Shown here one piece after another: positions 36,585-45,030 of a stretch of DNA of 64,000 nt (the first letter of the stretch is position 1; each line of letters opens with the position of its first letter). The position numbers and the translations under genes are program-made. The notes under the pieces were generated by a model that was given only the letters and a program-made list of their open reading frames with translations, did not search any database and was not told the DNA's origin. Origin of the DNA: Firmicutes bacterium ADurb.Bin153 (lineage in GTDB: Bacteria; Bacillota; DTU025; MWDF01); contig MWDF01000006.1 in NCBI GenBank assembly GCA_002070415.1, positions 20,826 to 84,825 of the forward strand. The letters run 5' to 3'.

Positions 36585-37367
36585 TCAGAACATCGGGTTT
36601 AGTCCAAGCAAGGCCACTGATATCACAATCACAGAAAGCGTGCTGAGCAAAGTCCCTAATAGATAGTACTCGGAAAAGCCCGGATCCTTAGTTATCATGT
36701 CATACCTGGCAATTGATTTCGCGGTCAACACCAATCCTATCGCCGAATATTGCCCCAATGAGATCAGTGCAATCATTATCATCCTCTCAAGTGTGCCAAT
36801 GTACCTTCCGGCGTTTCTATCGTCTCCATGGTCGCTTTTACATCTGGGTTTAAAAGGTGCAAGGATCCGGGTTATTGCGATATTCACAGGTTTATGGATC
36901 AACAGCAGGACTACGAACCAAATCAACAGGGTCCTCAAGTCCTCGGTAGAACATCCAATCCCTTCCAATACTTGCCTTACGGGGTTACATAGCTCTAACG
37001 CGCCACCTGATACAGTGAATCTATAGGCGACTATCGGTACCGAGATGAAGTGAGCGAGCTGATCGATGAAGAAACCATTCCGCGTTCTTGTATCAGTGTC
37101 TTCGTTTCGTTCATCCTTTCGCTGAGGCACGAAGTACTTGACGATATCGATCAGGGCATGCAAAACCGCAAATCCTGTACCGAAGACAAAAACCTGCCTG
37201 GACATAACTACGCTGGTTACTATCAGGACACCAAGCCAATAACACAAACCATGTATAAACACCCATTTAAGGTGCTTCTCCTTCTTCTTGGCCATAGATT
37301 CATCCTGTAGATAGAAATCTCCGATGATATGAGCCAAAAACAGAAGCATCGAATATTGTTCAAGCAT
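36585..37367 (-). CDS. DUF3307 family multi-spanning membrane protein
   Basis: The 260-residue protein has about six hydrophobic helices and opens with LLFLAHIIGDFYLQ, the His-x3-Asp-x3-Gln signature of DUF3307. Function is unknown. Its start overlaps the satD stop by 8 bases, implying translational coupling. A GAGGTGAAAA site precedes the ATG. DUF3307 genes are, as I recall, repeatedly adjacent to SatD genes, so the pair probably forms one system with a membrane output. Confidence 0.8.
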   Translation of the reverse strand: MLEQYSMLLFLAHIIGDFYLQDESMAKKKEKHLKWVFIHGLCYWLGVLIVTSVVMSRQVFVFGTGFAVLHALIDIVKYFVPQRKDERNEDTDTRTRNGFFIDQLAHFISVPIVAYRFTVSGGALELCNPVRQVLEGIGCSTEDLRTLLIWFVVLLLIHKPVNIAITRILAPFKPRCKSDHGDDRNAGRYIGTLERMIMIALISLGQYSAIGLVLTAKSIARYDMITKDPGFSEYYLLGTLLSTLSVIVISVALLGLNPMF

Positions 37368-38040
37368 TTTTCACCTCAATGTACCCCAATGCCTCTTCGA
37401 TTATTCTGATTGCCTCAACGTAGGTGTAGTATTCGCCAGCCGCCAACGCTTTCTGCAGGGTCGGTTGAGATATTCCCAATCTCTTCGCCACTTCAGTCTG
37501 AGTATCGGGCTGCTCCAGCATGGACCAGATAGCTTCCCTTTGTCCCCTGCTCCATGCGCATTTAATCACAGTTGCCAATGCCAACGAGGCATTGATCAGC
37601 TCAACTATCATCTGCTCATCGCCTTCAACTTGAACCCTTGTATCTGTTATGCCTGCCCCTTTTCTGCTCTCTGCTCGTTTGATATATTCAATCGCCTTCC
37701 TGGCCTCGTAGTATACCGGGCCGTCTGCGCCGATGGCTTTTTCCGGGTTTATTGCCGTGAATATTCTCCCTATTCCTATACCAAAGCGGATTCTCTCGGG
37801 AAACATCCTCCGCTCAATTTCGGAGGTAATTGCCAGTATGCTTCCGCTTCCGTTCAACAGCCCTTGGAACTCGTCCCCCAGGGTGATCGTGAATTTTGCA
37901 GCGATGCCCATATCATATTTCCTGTTGATGTCATCTAAAGTCCTCATTAGAAGCTCTTGTGTGTACTTCCGGTCTTCGATCTCCCTTGACCTCTTGATAT
38001 CTCCGATTATCGCGATGTAGACCTTGTTCGAATGTCCCAT
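37360..38040 (-). CDS. satD: SatD family protein: cyclase-like palm domain with C-terminal HTH
   Basis: About 226 residues. Residues 7-120 contain IAIIGDIKRSR (Asp14), FTITLGDEFQGLL (Asp56) and RFGIGIGRIFTAIN...AIGADGPVYYEAR. This order and spacing recalls class III nucleotide cyclases and GGDEF palm domains: first metal Asp, then GDEF-like second Asp, then GIGxG and AxG..V..AAR. Residues about 165-203 form a helix-turn-helix (TQTEVAKRLGISQPTLQKAL, 20 residues). SatD is a named family with no established activity; the cyclase reading is my inference. The start at 38040 has a GGAGGTGA site; the frame opens three codons earlier at a GTG. Confidence 0.78.
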   Translation of the reverse strand: MGHSNKVYIAIIGDIKRSREIEDRKYTQELLMRTLDDINRKYDMGIAAKFTITLGDEFQGLLNGSGSILAITSEIERRMFPERIRFGIGIGRIFTAINPEKAIGADGPVYYEARKAIEYIKRAESRKGAGITDTRVQVEGDEQMIVELINASLALATVIKCAWSRGQREAIWSMLEQPDTQTEVAKRLGISQPTLQKALAAGEYYTYVEAIRIIEEALGYIEVKNA

Positions 38041-38043
38041 TAG

Positions 38044-38106
38044 TGTCACCTCCGACCTTTACGGTGACATTATATAGCCATCTAAGCGAATAATCAATCA
38101 TTATTC
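38044..38106 (-). promoter_or_regulatory. satD promoter with overlapping palindromes
   Basis: On the minus strand TTGATT (38092-38097) and TATAAT (38069-38074) are exactly 17 bases apart. A perfect dyad GAATAAT-CAATC-ATTATTC (38088-38106) covers the -35 box. A second dyad TGTCACC-N12-GGTGACA (38044-38069) runs from the -10 edge to the ribosome-binding site, so its arms may act as operator or, if transcribed, fold over the GGAGGTGA. A repressor site, possibly for SatD's own HTH, is plausible. Confidence 0.6.
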
Positions 38107-38251
38107 ATAAACTTGGCTATATTCTAATATTATTCATATTAATAGCAATATAATGAAGATGTTCACGTAAATGGGCATATACATATCCTGTTTACAACAT
38201 AGGGCATAAGCTGGGGCCCTCAGCCTTTCCGAAACAACGTTTCGAAGGACC

Positions 38252-38515
38252 CATCACCGGATCCTGTCCATCGCCTACTGCCTCATCCTCGAAGGCAACA
38301 ATCCCTTGAGCAGGTTGCCTGGATGCGCAGCCCTGCACAGGCGCCGTTCGGCCGGGATATCCCTTCTCAAGGGAAGATGCAGGATAACGCCATCTTCAGA
38401 AGGCGCGCCATGCATAGCCTCCGGAGGAATTCGATTTGATAGAGAGCTTCGAGCGGAAGGTCAAGGAACACTGCCGGGCGAAATGGCCAATGAACAAAAC
38501 GAACCCTTACTCTGA
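38252..38515 (+). pseudogene. Decayed transposase fragment, internal part (IS1634/IS4-like)
   Basis: One frame reads HHRILSIAYCLILEGNNPLS then RLPGCAALHRRRSAGISLLKG. This resembles the segment of IS1634/IS4-type transposases that follows their N-terminal domain (AYYLVLEGxNPLxRFxRWAxxHxHPxGxDIPSQ). It lacks a start and soon loses similarity. It is on the same strand as the N-terminal fragment 3.5 kb upstream, so both may be relics of the same element type flanking the island. Confidence 0.45.
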
Positions 38516-38530
38516 TTAGTGTTGGGCTAG

Positions 38531-38557
38531 TCTCGTTGCGCAATCCGGGAACCCGGG
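38531..38557 (+). repeat. Right copy of the imperfect 27-bp direct repeat
   Basis: It shares 22 of 27 positions with 34895-34921. It lies just after the transposase fragment and about 70 bases before the next chromosomal gene. I checked the surrounding sequence for a tRNA and saw none. Confidence 0.55.
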
Positions 38558-38626
38558 ATAGACCGGTGCGAATCTACCGCTTTTCGGAACCGCCGGCGGC
38601 CTGGTTCCGGGCCATACGCCAAAAGC

Positions 38627-39139
38627 TCATCCCTCAAGGCAAGGGATGTAGTAGTCGAGGATCACTTCCCCGTTGGGCTGGGGTTGTGTGAAGCGCGGGC
38701 AATTATACAGTTCCATCCACCATCCGGCACCGTCGTTCGTCTTGAATCCGCGTCTTTCAAGCTCGTACAGCGTGAGCACGTGGGCGTCCTTGTAGTTGTC
38801 CTTCTCGGGGCCCTGGACCCAGCCGATCGCGACTGCGGACGTGGGGAAATCCCTGTACGTGAAGCCTTCCGGGACAGGGCAGCCCGAGTTCATGATCATG
38901 CCGCAGATGTAGGTGTACGCCTTCGTCTCCTTTGACCAGTCGCAAATCAGGCCCACGTAGTCCTTCTCGACGATCTGCCCATGCATGCCCTCGAGGGCCT
39001 TGAACGTGCCTTTGGCGAAGCACTCCTCCCACAGCGCCGGTATCGGGTTCTCCTTCATATCCATGTTCATCCTTATGCCCTTGCCTATGACGCGTATGGC
39101 GGGCATGTGTTTCGTCTGGAAGTTGACTAGACGCGACAT
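38627..39139 (-). CDS. GyrI-like small-molecule-binding domain protein
   Basis: The 170-residue stand-alone effector-binding domain of the AraC/SOUL/GyrI superfamily shows MPAIRVIGKGIRMN at the N-terminus. The repeat features are FTYRDFPTSAVAIGWVQGP and the family C-terminal ending LYNCPRFTQPQPNGEVILDY (20 residues). Such domains bind hydrophobic or cationic compounds; the physiological ligand is unknown. I start at 39139, which has a GGGAGGAG site, rather than the more upstream ATG. Confidence 0.8.
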   Translation of the reverse strand: MSRLVNFQTKHMPAIRVIGKGIRMNMDMKENPIPALWEECFAKGTFKALEGMHGQIVEKDYVGLICDWSKETKAYTYICGMIMNSGCPVPEGFTYRDFPTSAVAIGWVQGPEKDNYKDAHVLTLYELERRGFKTNDGAGWWMELYNCPRFTQPQPNGEVILDYYIPCLEG

Positions 39140-39391
39140 ACCTGTCATCTCCTCCCTCATTGGGCCGTTATGCACGCATCGGCATCCTCATGAGCCTTTA
39201 GCACCGATGAGTATCCAACCACCGGTCCTTCGGGATCCCCCGCACTCGTCTTTGTGCCCTGCCCGGACGGGTCATCTTCACAAAACACCCTATAACATAC
39301 GTATAGGTTTCACCCGAAGCGCGCAAATTCCTTGCAGCCGGCTTGTTCATTTTCCAGGCCAAGATCATACGGCTTCGCCGGGTGATGCATA
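39140..39391. other. Intergenic region between the GyrI-like and GNAT genes
   Basis: A non-coding stretch that must hold the promoter of the minus-strand GyrI-like gene. An AT-richer patch near 39285-39310 is the only likely site. No repeats stand out. Confidence 0.3.
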
Positions 39392-39423
39392 TTAAGGGCA
39401 GGGGCCGTACAAAGCCCCTGCCC
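39392..39423 (-). terminator. Terminator of the GNAT gene
   Basis: A perfect 10-bp stem (GGGCAGGGGC with GCCCCTGCCC, loop of eight) is followed on the minus strand by TTAATATG. It is 29 bases after the gene stop. The T-run is weak. Confidence 0.6.
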
Positions 39424-39451
39424 GGAAGCCCTTCTACACCGGGGATCGTCG

Positions 39452-40414
39452 CTACTCGGCGATTTCCTTCACCATCTTCAGATAACCCAGCGACCGTTCA
39501 TAGCCCAGTTTCGTGTCGATCGCTATCATCGGGAAGTTCTGTTCGTTGTGGTTCGTCCTTACCTTATCGACATGCAGCGTATCCCTGGCGTAGCGAAGGG
39601 CGAGCACCTTCACCGACTGGCCCAGCTTCTGCCCCCTGTAACGCCTGTCGACGCCGGTGTAGAGGTTGAAGGCGTAATCCGTCCCGCGAAACCTCGTGAT
39701 CGCGCTCATCGCCGCCCATGTCCCGTTGCGGGATTCGATGGCCAGGAACTGCCCCGCCGGGTCGTACCAATCCGCCCCGCACACCGCTTCCCTGAAGTCC
39801 TCGAAGGACAGCCAGGAGGGTCCGCCCGACGAACCCGGTATGTCCATCGCCGAAGTCTCGTTCAGTTCGTACAGCTTGCGCTGCGCCTCGTCGTCGTCGC
39901 CTAGGGCTTCCATCGTGGTGAACATGAAGCCTTTGGCCTTGAGCTCCGCTATGGTCTTATCATAAGGCCTGTCGTCCAGTCTCGAAATGTCGAGCGTCAT
40001 GCCTATGGAATGCCTTTTCAGGGAAAAGCCGCACCTCTCGGCAAAAGTGCGGCACCTCTCGTCGTCGTCTCTGACCTTCGCTTCCAAACGCTTGATCCCG
40101 CAGGCCGCCGCCTTCTTCTCCAAGTCCTCGTAGAGCATCCTCCCGATGCCCTCTTTCCGGCGCTCATGCCTTACCATCACCAGTATGTCCGCCTGCCGGT
40201 CGTTCATGTGGCTGCGCACGGCCCAGCCGAAACCCACGATGTCACGCTTTCCGCCCTCCGCTACGAAGGCGGCCACCATCCTGTCCCCTAGGGAAGCATA
40301 TTCCTTTTTGAGATCCCCTTCGGTCCTTATTTCCCCCTGGGCCGCGGCGAACAGCTGCGATATCCGGCCGAAATCATTTTCTGGGTCTACTTTCCTCAGG
40401 ACGATGTCCTTCAT
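39452..40414 (-). CDS. GNAT-family N-acetyltransferase with two acetyltransferase-like halves
   Basis: About 320 residues. The first half has the acetyl-CoA loop RHERRKEGIGRMLYEDLEKK (20 residues; R-x-x-G-x-G/A pattern). The second half has YTGVDRRYRGQKLGQSVKVL (20 residues), a second such loop, so the protein is a tandem GNAT. Substrate unknown. The start at 40414 follows a GGGGAGGG site; an upstream in-frame extension of 23 residues lacks support. Confidence 0.82.
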   Translation of the reverse strand: MKDIVLRKVDPENDFGRISQLFAAAQGEIRTEGDLKKEYASLGDRMVAAFVAEGGKRDIVGFGWAVRSHMNDRQADILVMVRHERRKEGIGRMLYEDLEKKAAACGIKRLEAKVRDDDERCRTFAERCGFSLKRHSIGMTLDISRLDDRPYDKTIAELKAKGFMFTTMEALGDDDEAQRKLYELNETSAMDIPGSSGGPSWLSFEDFREAVCGADWYDPAGQFLAIESRNGTWAAMSAITRFRGTDYAFNLYTGVDRRYRGQKLGQSVKVLALRYARDTLHVDKVRTNHNEQNFPMIAIDTKLGYERSLGYLKMVKEIAE

Positions 40415-40580
40415 GGGCCCTCCCCGCCTGCCTCCATGCGCATTAGCAAGCGCTGCGGACGCTTGCCGCAAGACGGCACGCAATCCTTAGAATCCCATAT
40501 GCGTCGGTCGTCGTCGGCTCGTGCGCCGGACCCTTACGCGCGCCCCTGCTGGCGGTGAGCCGATAAAGGAGGATTCCCCG

Positions 40581-41468
40581 TCATACGGCCGATTCCCTTC
40601 CCTGTTTCGATATCCTTCCGACTGCCGGGACGGCCTGCTTCGGACTCCTGCCCCAGCGCCTGAACAGTGCCAGGTAGATCCGGTCCACGATGCTATCGGG
40701 CAGTATCTCAAGCAGGGACAACAGCCTGCTCGTTCCCACCTTGTAGCTGAGCCTCGGCCTTTTGGCCGATATCGCCTTCATTACCGTCTCCACAAGGTGC
40801 TTCTCTCCCGTCTGCTGCTTCAAGCCGAGCTCCAGGAACGGCCTCATCCTAGGGAGCATGTCCTTGTAATAGCCCGTATCGTCCGTGGCTTTCCCGTAAC
40901 CGCCCTTTACTATGTCGGTGATGTTGGTGTCGAACGGGCCCGGCTGTATCTTGACCACGGGGACGCCCAGGTATATGAGCTCCCTTCTCAGGCTGTCGCT
41001 GTAGGCCTCAAGGGCGTGCTTCGACATGAAATAGGGGGCGGCGAAGGGCTGGGATTTCATCCATCCCGCCTCGGACGAGCAGTTTATTATCCTTCCTCTC
41101 CCCTTTAGCACCATGTCGAAGAAGGCGCGGTTTACGCGCACGGTCCCAAGGACGTTCACGTCGAACAGCTTCTGCGCCGCAGGGACGGGATCGCCCTCTA
41201 CCATGGAGGTGAAGGAGGTGACGCCCGCGAAATTGACGATCGCGTCCAGGGAAGACGTGTGCGATGCCACTAAAGCGCGTGCCGCCTCTATGCTTGCCGG
41301 ATCTGTTATGTCCGCCTTTATCGGGATGACGTTTGCGAGCGAGGAAAGCCCGGCGAGCCTGGCGTCGTTCGTGCCCACGGCGAAAACGGTCCAGCCCCTT
41401 TCGGCGAGCTTCCTTACGCACAGCCTGCCTAGCCCTCCTGTGGCACCGGTGAACAATACGCATCCCAT
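40581..41468 (-). CDS. Short-chain dehydrogenase/reductase
   Basis: The 295-residue classical SDR has the nucleotide-binding GATGGLG at residues 8-14, NFAGV (NAG-type motif), the catalytic Ser in NCSSEAG and Tyr-x3-Lys in PYFMSKHALEAYSDSLRREL (20 residues). The acidic or basic residue after strand 2 (GTNDARL) suggests no clear cofactor preference. Substrate unknown; it stands alone. Confidence 0.87.
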   Translation of the reverse strand: MGCVLFTGATGGLGRLCVRKLAERGWTVFAVGTNDARLAGLSSLANVIPIKADITDPASIEAARALVASHTSSLDAIVNFAGVTSFTSMVEGDPVPAAQKLFDVNVLGTVRVNRAFFDMVLKGRGRIINCSSEAGWMKSQPFAAPYFMSKHALEAYSDSLRRELIYLGVPVVKIQPGPFDTNITDIVKGGYGKATDDTGYYKDMLPRMRPFLELGLKQQTGEKHLVETVMKAISAKRPRLSYKVGTSRLLSLLEILPDSIVDRIYLALFRRWGRSPKQAVPAVGRISKQGRESAV

Positions 41469-41757
41469 CTAGGAACACTCCCTTTAATCCCTTCCGTCCC
41501 GCCGACGGGCCACGTCGGTCCGAGGCGGCAGGGCCGACCGCGGCGGCATACTAGAAAAAGCCGCGTCGCGTATCGTCGCGAATCTCGCTTCATATATTTA
41601 ACTGTTCACGGATGGATTATCGTTCCCGCAAGAAGGCGGCAATAAGCAGGCCCGGGCATTCATAAAGGCCGCCCGCTGCGCTTTTGTGCGTGCGTGCGGC
41701 CAACGTTTTTTCTTAGGCGCGACCGGATCGCGGCTTTTCGCGCCCGGGATGCACGCG

Positions 41758-42585
41758 TCAGTGGAATTTGGATGGAGTCTCCCCCAGCTTTACGGTCTTC
41801 TGGTACGCCTCGGTTATGGCGTCCATGGCCGCCGCGCGGAAGCCGCGGCTTTCCAGGGCGTGTATGCCCACTATCGTGCTTCCTCCTGGGTTGCAGACCA
41901 TGTCCTTCAGCTCCCCGGGATGCTTGCCGCTTCCGAGGACCAGCTTCGCCGCGCCGCATAAGGTCTGCGCCGCGTATTTCATGGCCCTGTCGCGCGGCAG
42001 GCCGCACTCTACGCCCCCGTCCGCCAGAGCTTCGATGAATACGAAGGCGAACGCGGGGCCGCATCCGGAGACCGCGCAGCCCACGTCGATTAGATACTCC
42101 GGCAGCTCGTCGCAGACGCCCGCGAAGCGGATCACATCCAGGAAGAGGGCCATCCCGTCGTCCGGAACGTTGTCGCTGACGGAATACTGCGTCATGCTTT
42201 CGCCTACCGACGCGGCCAGGTTCGGCATGATGCGGATAACGGGATAAGGGCTGCCGGCCATGGTACGGATGCGGTCGATCGTAACGCCTGCCGCCATGGA
42301 GACCAGGATGAACCCGTCCTCCCTCTTCTCCAGCACGGGGGCGATCGCCTTTAGCATCTCGGCCATCATCTGGGGCTTCACGCCCAGGAATATCATCTTG
42401 CACTCGGCCGCTATCTCGGCGTTGTCGGAAACGACGGCCCCTACTTCAGCCGCAAGGGCCTGCGACTTGCCCAAGGTCCTGTTGCTGATCAATATGCGGG
42501 ACGGGTCGACGGCCCTGGCCGCTGCCCTCAGGAGGGCGCTTCCCATGTTCCCAGTCCCTATGAACCCTATCTTGTCGTTGCTCAT
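41758..42585 (-). CDS. proC: Pyrroline-5-carboxylate reductase
   Basis: It makes proline from pyrroline-5-carboxylate with NAD(P)H. The 275-residue product has the N-terminal Rossmann motif IGFIGTGNMGSALLRAA and the C-terminal catalytic region LVLGSGKHPGELKDMVCNPG (20 residues) and GGSTIVGIHALE. The ATG at 42585 lies 4 bases after GAGGTG and 8 bases past the proA stop. It is the last gene of proBAC. Confidence 0.95.
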   Translation of the reverse strand: MSNDKIGFIGTGNMGSALLRAAARAVDPSRILISNRTLGKSQALAAEVGAVVSDNAEIAAECKMIFLGVKPQMMAEMLKAIAPVLEKREDGFILVSMAAGVTIDRIRTMAGSPYPVIRIMPNLAASVGESMTQYSVSDNVPDDGMALFLDVIRFAGVCDELPEYLIDVGCAVSGCGPAFAFVFIEALADGGVECGLPRDRAMKYAAQTLCGAAKLVLGSGKHPGELKDMVCNPGGSTIVGIHALESRGFRAAAMDAITEAYQKTVKLGETPSKFH

Positions 42586-42593
42586 GCTGCACC

Positions 42594-43853
42594 TCACCTT
42601 ATCTGGCCGTCGCCGTGGATGACATATTTGTACGTGGTCAGCTCCCTTAGCCCCATCGGGCCCCTGGCATGCAGTTTCTGCGTCGATATCCCCATCTCGC
42701 AGCCCAGGCCGAACTCCCCGCCGTCGGTGAACCTGGTCGACGCGTTCACGTAGACCGAGGAGCTGTCGACGGCCGCGGTGAACCTCTCGGCCGCTGCGGC
42801 ATCGCCTGTGATTATCGCCTCGCTGTGTCCTGTGGAATGCTCGGCTATGTGTTCCACGGCCTCCTCAAGGCCGTCCACCACCTTGACCGCGAGGATGTAG
42901 TCGAGGAATTCCGTATCGAAGTCGTCCGGGCCGGCCGGAACGCCGGGTATCACTAAGCGCGCCTTCTCGTCTAGCCGCAGCTCGATCTCCTTCAACCCTT
43001 TGGTCCTGCGGTCTTCTACCAGGCGCCTTAAGAGCTCTGGCAGGAATTCTGAGGCTATGTCCTTGTGCACTAGGCACACCTCAACGGCGTTGCATACGGA
43101 AGGGCGGCTCACCTTGGCGTTCTCGATGATTTTAAGCGCCATGTCTCGGTCCGCCGTAGAATCCACGTATATGTGGCAGATGCCGGTGCCCGTTTGTATA
43201 CAGGGGACCTTTGCGCCCTCCGTGCATGCCCGTATGAGCCCCGCGCCCCCCCTGGGTATGAGAAGGTCTATGTAGCCGACTCCTGCCATAAGGTCTGCCG
43301 CGCTCTGCCTAGTGGTGTCCTGGACCAGCTGAACCAGGTCTTCCGGCAGGCCAGCCCTGTGGAGGCCCTTCCGCAAGGCGGCCGCTATCGCATCAGCGGA
43401 CCTGAAGGCCTCCTTGCCGCTCCTTAGGATGCACGCGTTGCCGGACTTCAACGCCAGCGCCGCGGCGTCCGATGTGACATTTGGCCTGCTTTCGTATATT
43501 ATCGCGATTACTCCCATCGGTACGGACTTCTTCTCTATTACCAGCCCGTCGGGTCGCTCGACGCGTTCAATCGTCCTGCCTACCGGGTCCGGCAGCTTTG
43601 CCACCTGGCGGATGCCCTCGGCCATGGACAGCACCCTCGTTTCGTCAAGGCCCAGCCTATCCAGCATGACGTCCGGTATCGAGCCCTTCGCCGCCGCCAG
43701 GTCCATCCTGTTGGCGGCGAGTATGGAGGCCGTATCCGAGGACAGGGCCTCTGCCATCGAAAGCAGCGCCTCGTCCTTCTGCTTCGAAGTGGCCCTCATA
43801 AGGTAGGGGCAGGCCGCCTTCGCCCGCCGCATTATCTCGAGCGTCGTGATCAT
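42594..43853 (-). CDS. proA: Glutamate-5-semialdehyde dehydrogenase (gamma-glutamyl phosphate reductase)
   Basis: The second step of proline synthesis reduces glutamyl phosphate. The 419-residue product belongs to the aldehyde dehydrogenase superfamily, with [20 protein letters not shown] (20 residues), the catalytic Cys region [14 protein letters not shown] and [20 protein letters not shown] (20 residues). It overlaps proB by four bases. Confidence 0.95.
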   Translation of the reverse strand: MITTLEIMRRAKAACPYLMRATSKQKDEALLSMAEALSSDTASILAANRMDLAAAKGSIPDVMLDRLGLDETRVLSMAEGIRQVAKLPDPVGRTIERVERPDGLVIEKKSVPMGVIAIIYESRPNVTSDAAALALKSGNACILRSGKEAFRSADAIAAALRKGLHRAGLPEDLVQLVQDTTRQSAADLMAGVGYIDLLIPRGGAGLIRACTEGAKVPCIQTGTGICHIYVDSTADRDMALKIIENAKVSRPSVCNAVEVCLVHKDIASEFLPELLRRLVEDRRTKGLKEIELRLDEKARLVIPGVPAGPDDFDTEFLDYILAVKVVDGLEEAVEHIAEHSTGHSEAIITGDAAAAERFTAAVDSSSVYVNASTRFTDGGEFGLGCEMGISTQKLHARGPMGLRELTTYKYVIHGDGQIR

Positions 43854-44623
43854 GCGCGCTTCCTCCTCATGAACCTCGTTCCCGCATCTTTCCCCTCGAG
43901 GATGTCATAGAGGATGTTGGGGTCCTCCCCGTTGGCGATGACCATGTCGATGCCCGCCTCTGTCGTGATCTGCGCCGCCCTGAGCTTGGTGGCCATGCCC
44001 CCGGTTCCAAGGTCCGAGCCCTTCCCGCCGGCGAGGGCGAGGATCTCGGGCGTTATCGCCTCCACCTTCGAGATCATCCTGGCGTCCGGGTCCTTATGGG
44101 GATCGGCCGTGTAGAGCCCGTCTATGTCGGAAAGCAGGATGAGCAGGTCGGCGCCTACGGTCGTCGCGACCACGGCGGAGAGGGTGTCGTTGTCGCCGAT
44201 GGCAATCTCCTCGGTCGCCACGGTGTCGTTCTCGTTGATTATCGGTATCGTGCCCAATTCGAGCAGGCGCGAGATCGTATTCTGGAAGTTCATCCTGCGG
44301 TCCTCGTGGTCGATGTCGCTCCTTGTAAGGAGTATCTGAGCCACCGTGTGGCGATATTCCGAGAACAGCTTGTCGTACGTGTACATAAGCTCGCATTGGC
44401 CCACAGCCGCCGCCGCTTGTTTCGTCGGCATGTCCTTGGGCCGCTTCTTCATCTGCAGTTTCCCCACGCCCATGCCGATCGCGCCTGAAGATACCATGAC
44501 GATCTCATGGCCGACGTTCTTCAGGTCGCTTACCACCTTGCACATCTTCTCCATGCGGCGTATGTTCAGCTGCCCCGTCTGGTGCGCTATCGTCGATGTG
44601 CCTATCTTGATGACGGTTCTCAT
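43850..44623 (-). CDS. proB: Glutamate 5-kinase, short form without PUA domain
   Basis: The 257-residue enzyme phosphorylates glutamate in the first step of proline synthesis. The amino-acid-kinase domain is complete: [42 protein letters not shown] (20 residues) and [14 protein letters not shown]. The C-terminal PUA domain of E. coli ProB (367 residues) is missing, as in many short forms. The ATG at 44623 follows AGAGGGAAG. The frame extends 15 codons upstream without support. Confidence 0.93.
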   Translation of the reverse strand: MRTVIKIGTSTIAHQTGQLNIRRMEKMCKVVSDLKNVGHEIVMVSSGAIGMGVGKLQMKKRPKDMPTKQAAAAVGQCELMYTYDKLFSEYRHTVAQILLTRSDIDHEDRRMNFQNTISRLLELGTIPIINENDTVATEEIAIGDNDTLSAVVATTVGADLLILLSDIDGLYTADPHKDPDARMISKVEAITPEILALAGGKGSDLGTGGMATKLRAAQITTEAGIDMVIANGEDPNILYDILEGKDAGTRFMRRKRA

Positions 44624-44775
44624 TCCAAGCTTCCCTCTTCGCCTGCGGATCCCGATCATTCGGGTCAATGCCCCGCTTCCTGGCGGCTGTCATGCCGCTT
44701 AAGCGGGCTTTCCCGAATTCCGTGACGATCCTTCCTCCGCCGGTATCCGCAGTGTTTATGCAATATTAATTCATT

Positions 44776-44804
44776 ATCATACTTTCTTCCGTGTGCAATA
44801 GCAA
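44776..44804 (-). promoter_or_regulatory. Candidate promoter of the proBAC operon
   Basis: On the minus strand TTGCTA (44799-44804) is followed after 17 bases by TATGAT (44776-44781). It is in AT-rich DNA 150 bases upstream of proB. Confidence 0.5.
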
Positions 44805-44968
44805 TGCGATTTTCCCGGTCGCTGTCCACTGTCGCCCTTTTTCGATGCATCTTCCAGCGGACCGGCGGCTTCCGGCCGGGCCCTCTCTCTTTGCGCTTGT
44901 CATGCCGTCTCTGCATATATGCATCGCGTGGCGGTATGCGGTCCCCCAATCTTCCGATCCTCTCGCCC

Positions 44969-45007
44969 TTGACGTTACATATATTGTAACGTTACAATAT
45001 GTGTAAC
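44969..45007 (+). promoter_or_regulatory. Promoter covered by two abutting operator palindromes
   Basis: TTGACG (44969-44974) and TACAAT (44993-44998), 18 bases apart, form a good promoter. Two perfect dyads of the form GTTACA-N5-TGTAAC abut each other at 44974-44990 and 44991-45007, covering the spacer, the -10 box and the start region. They lie 24 bases upstream of an ArsR-type regulator gene, so autorepression is the obvious reading. Confidence 0.8.
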
Positions 45008-45030
45008 ATTAGTACGATGGAGATGATGGC

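Noticed and set aside
38531..38610. Possible tRNA at the right end of the island
   Set aside because: A stretch resembling a T-arm is present, but no acceptor stem, anticodon arm or CCA-adjacent structure can be folded.
41668..41717. GC-rich imperfect hairpin followed by six T on the plus strand
   Set aside because: No plus-strand gene ends near it, and both neighbouring genes are on the minus strand; the stem has several mismatches.
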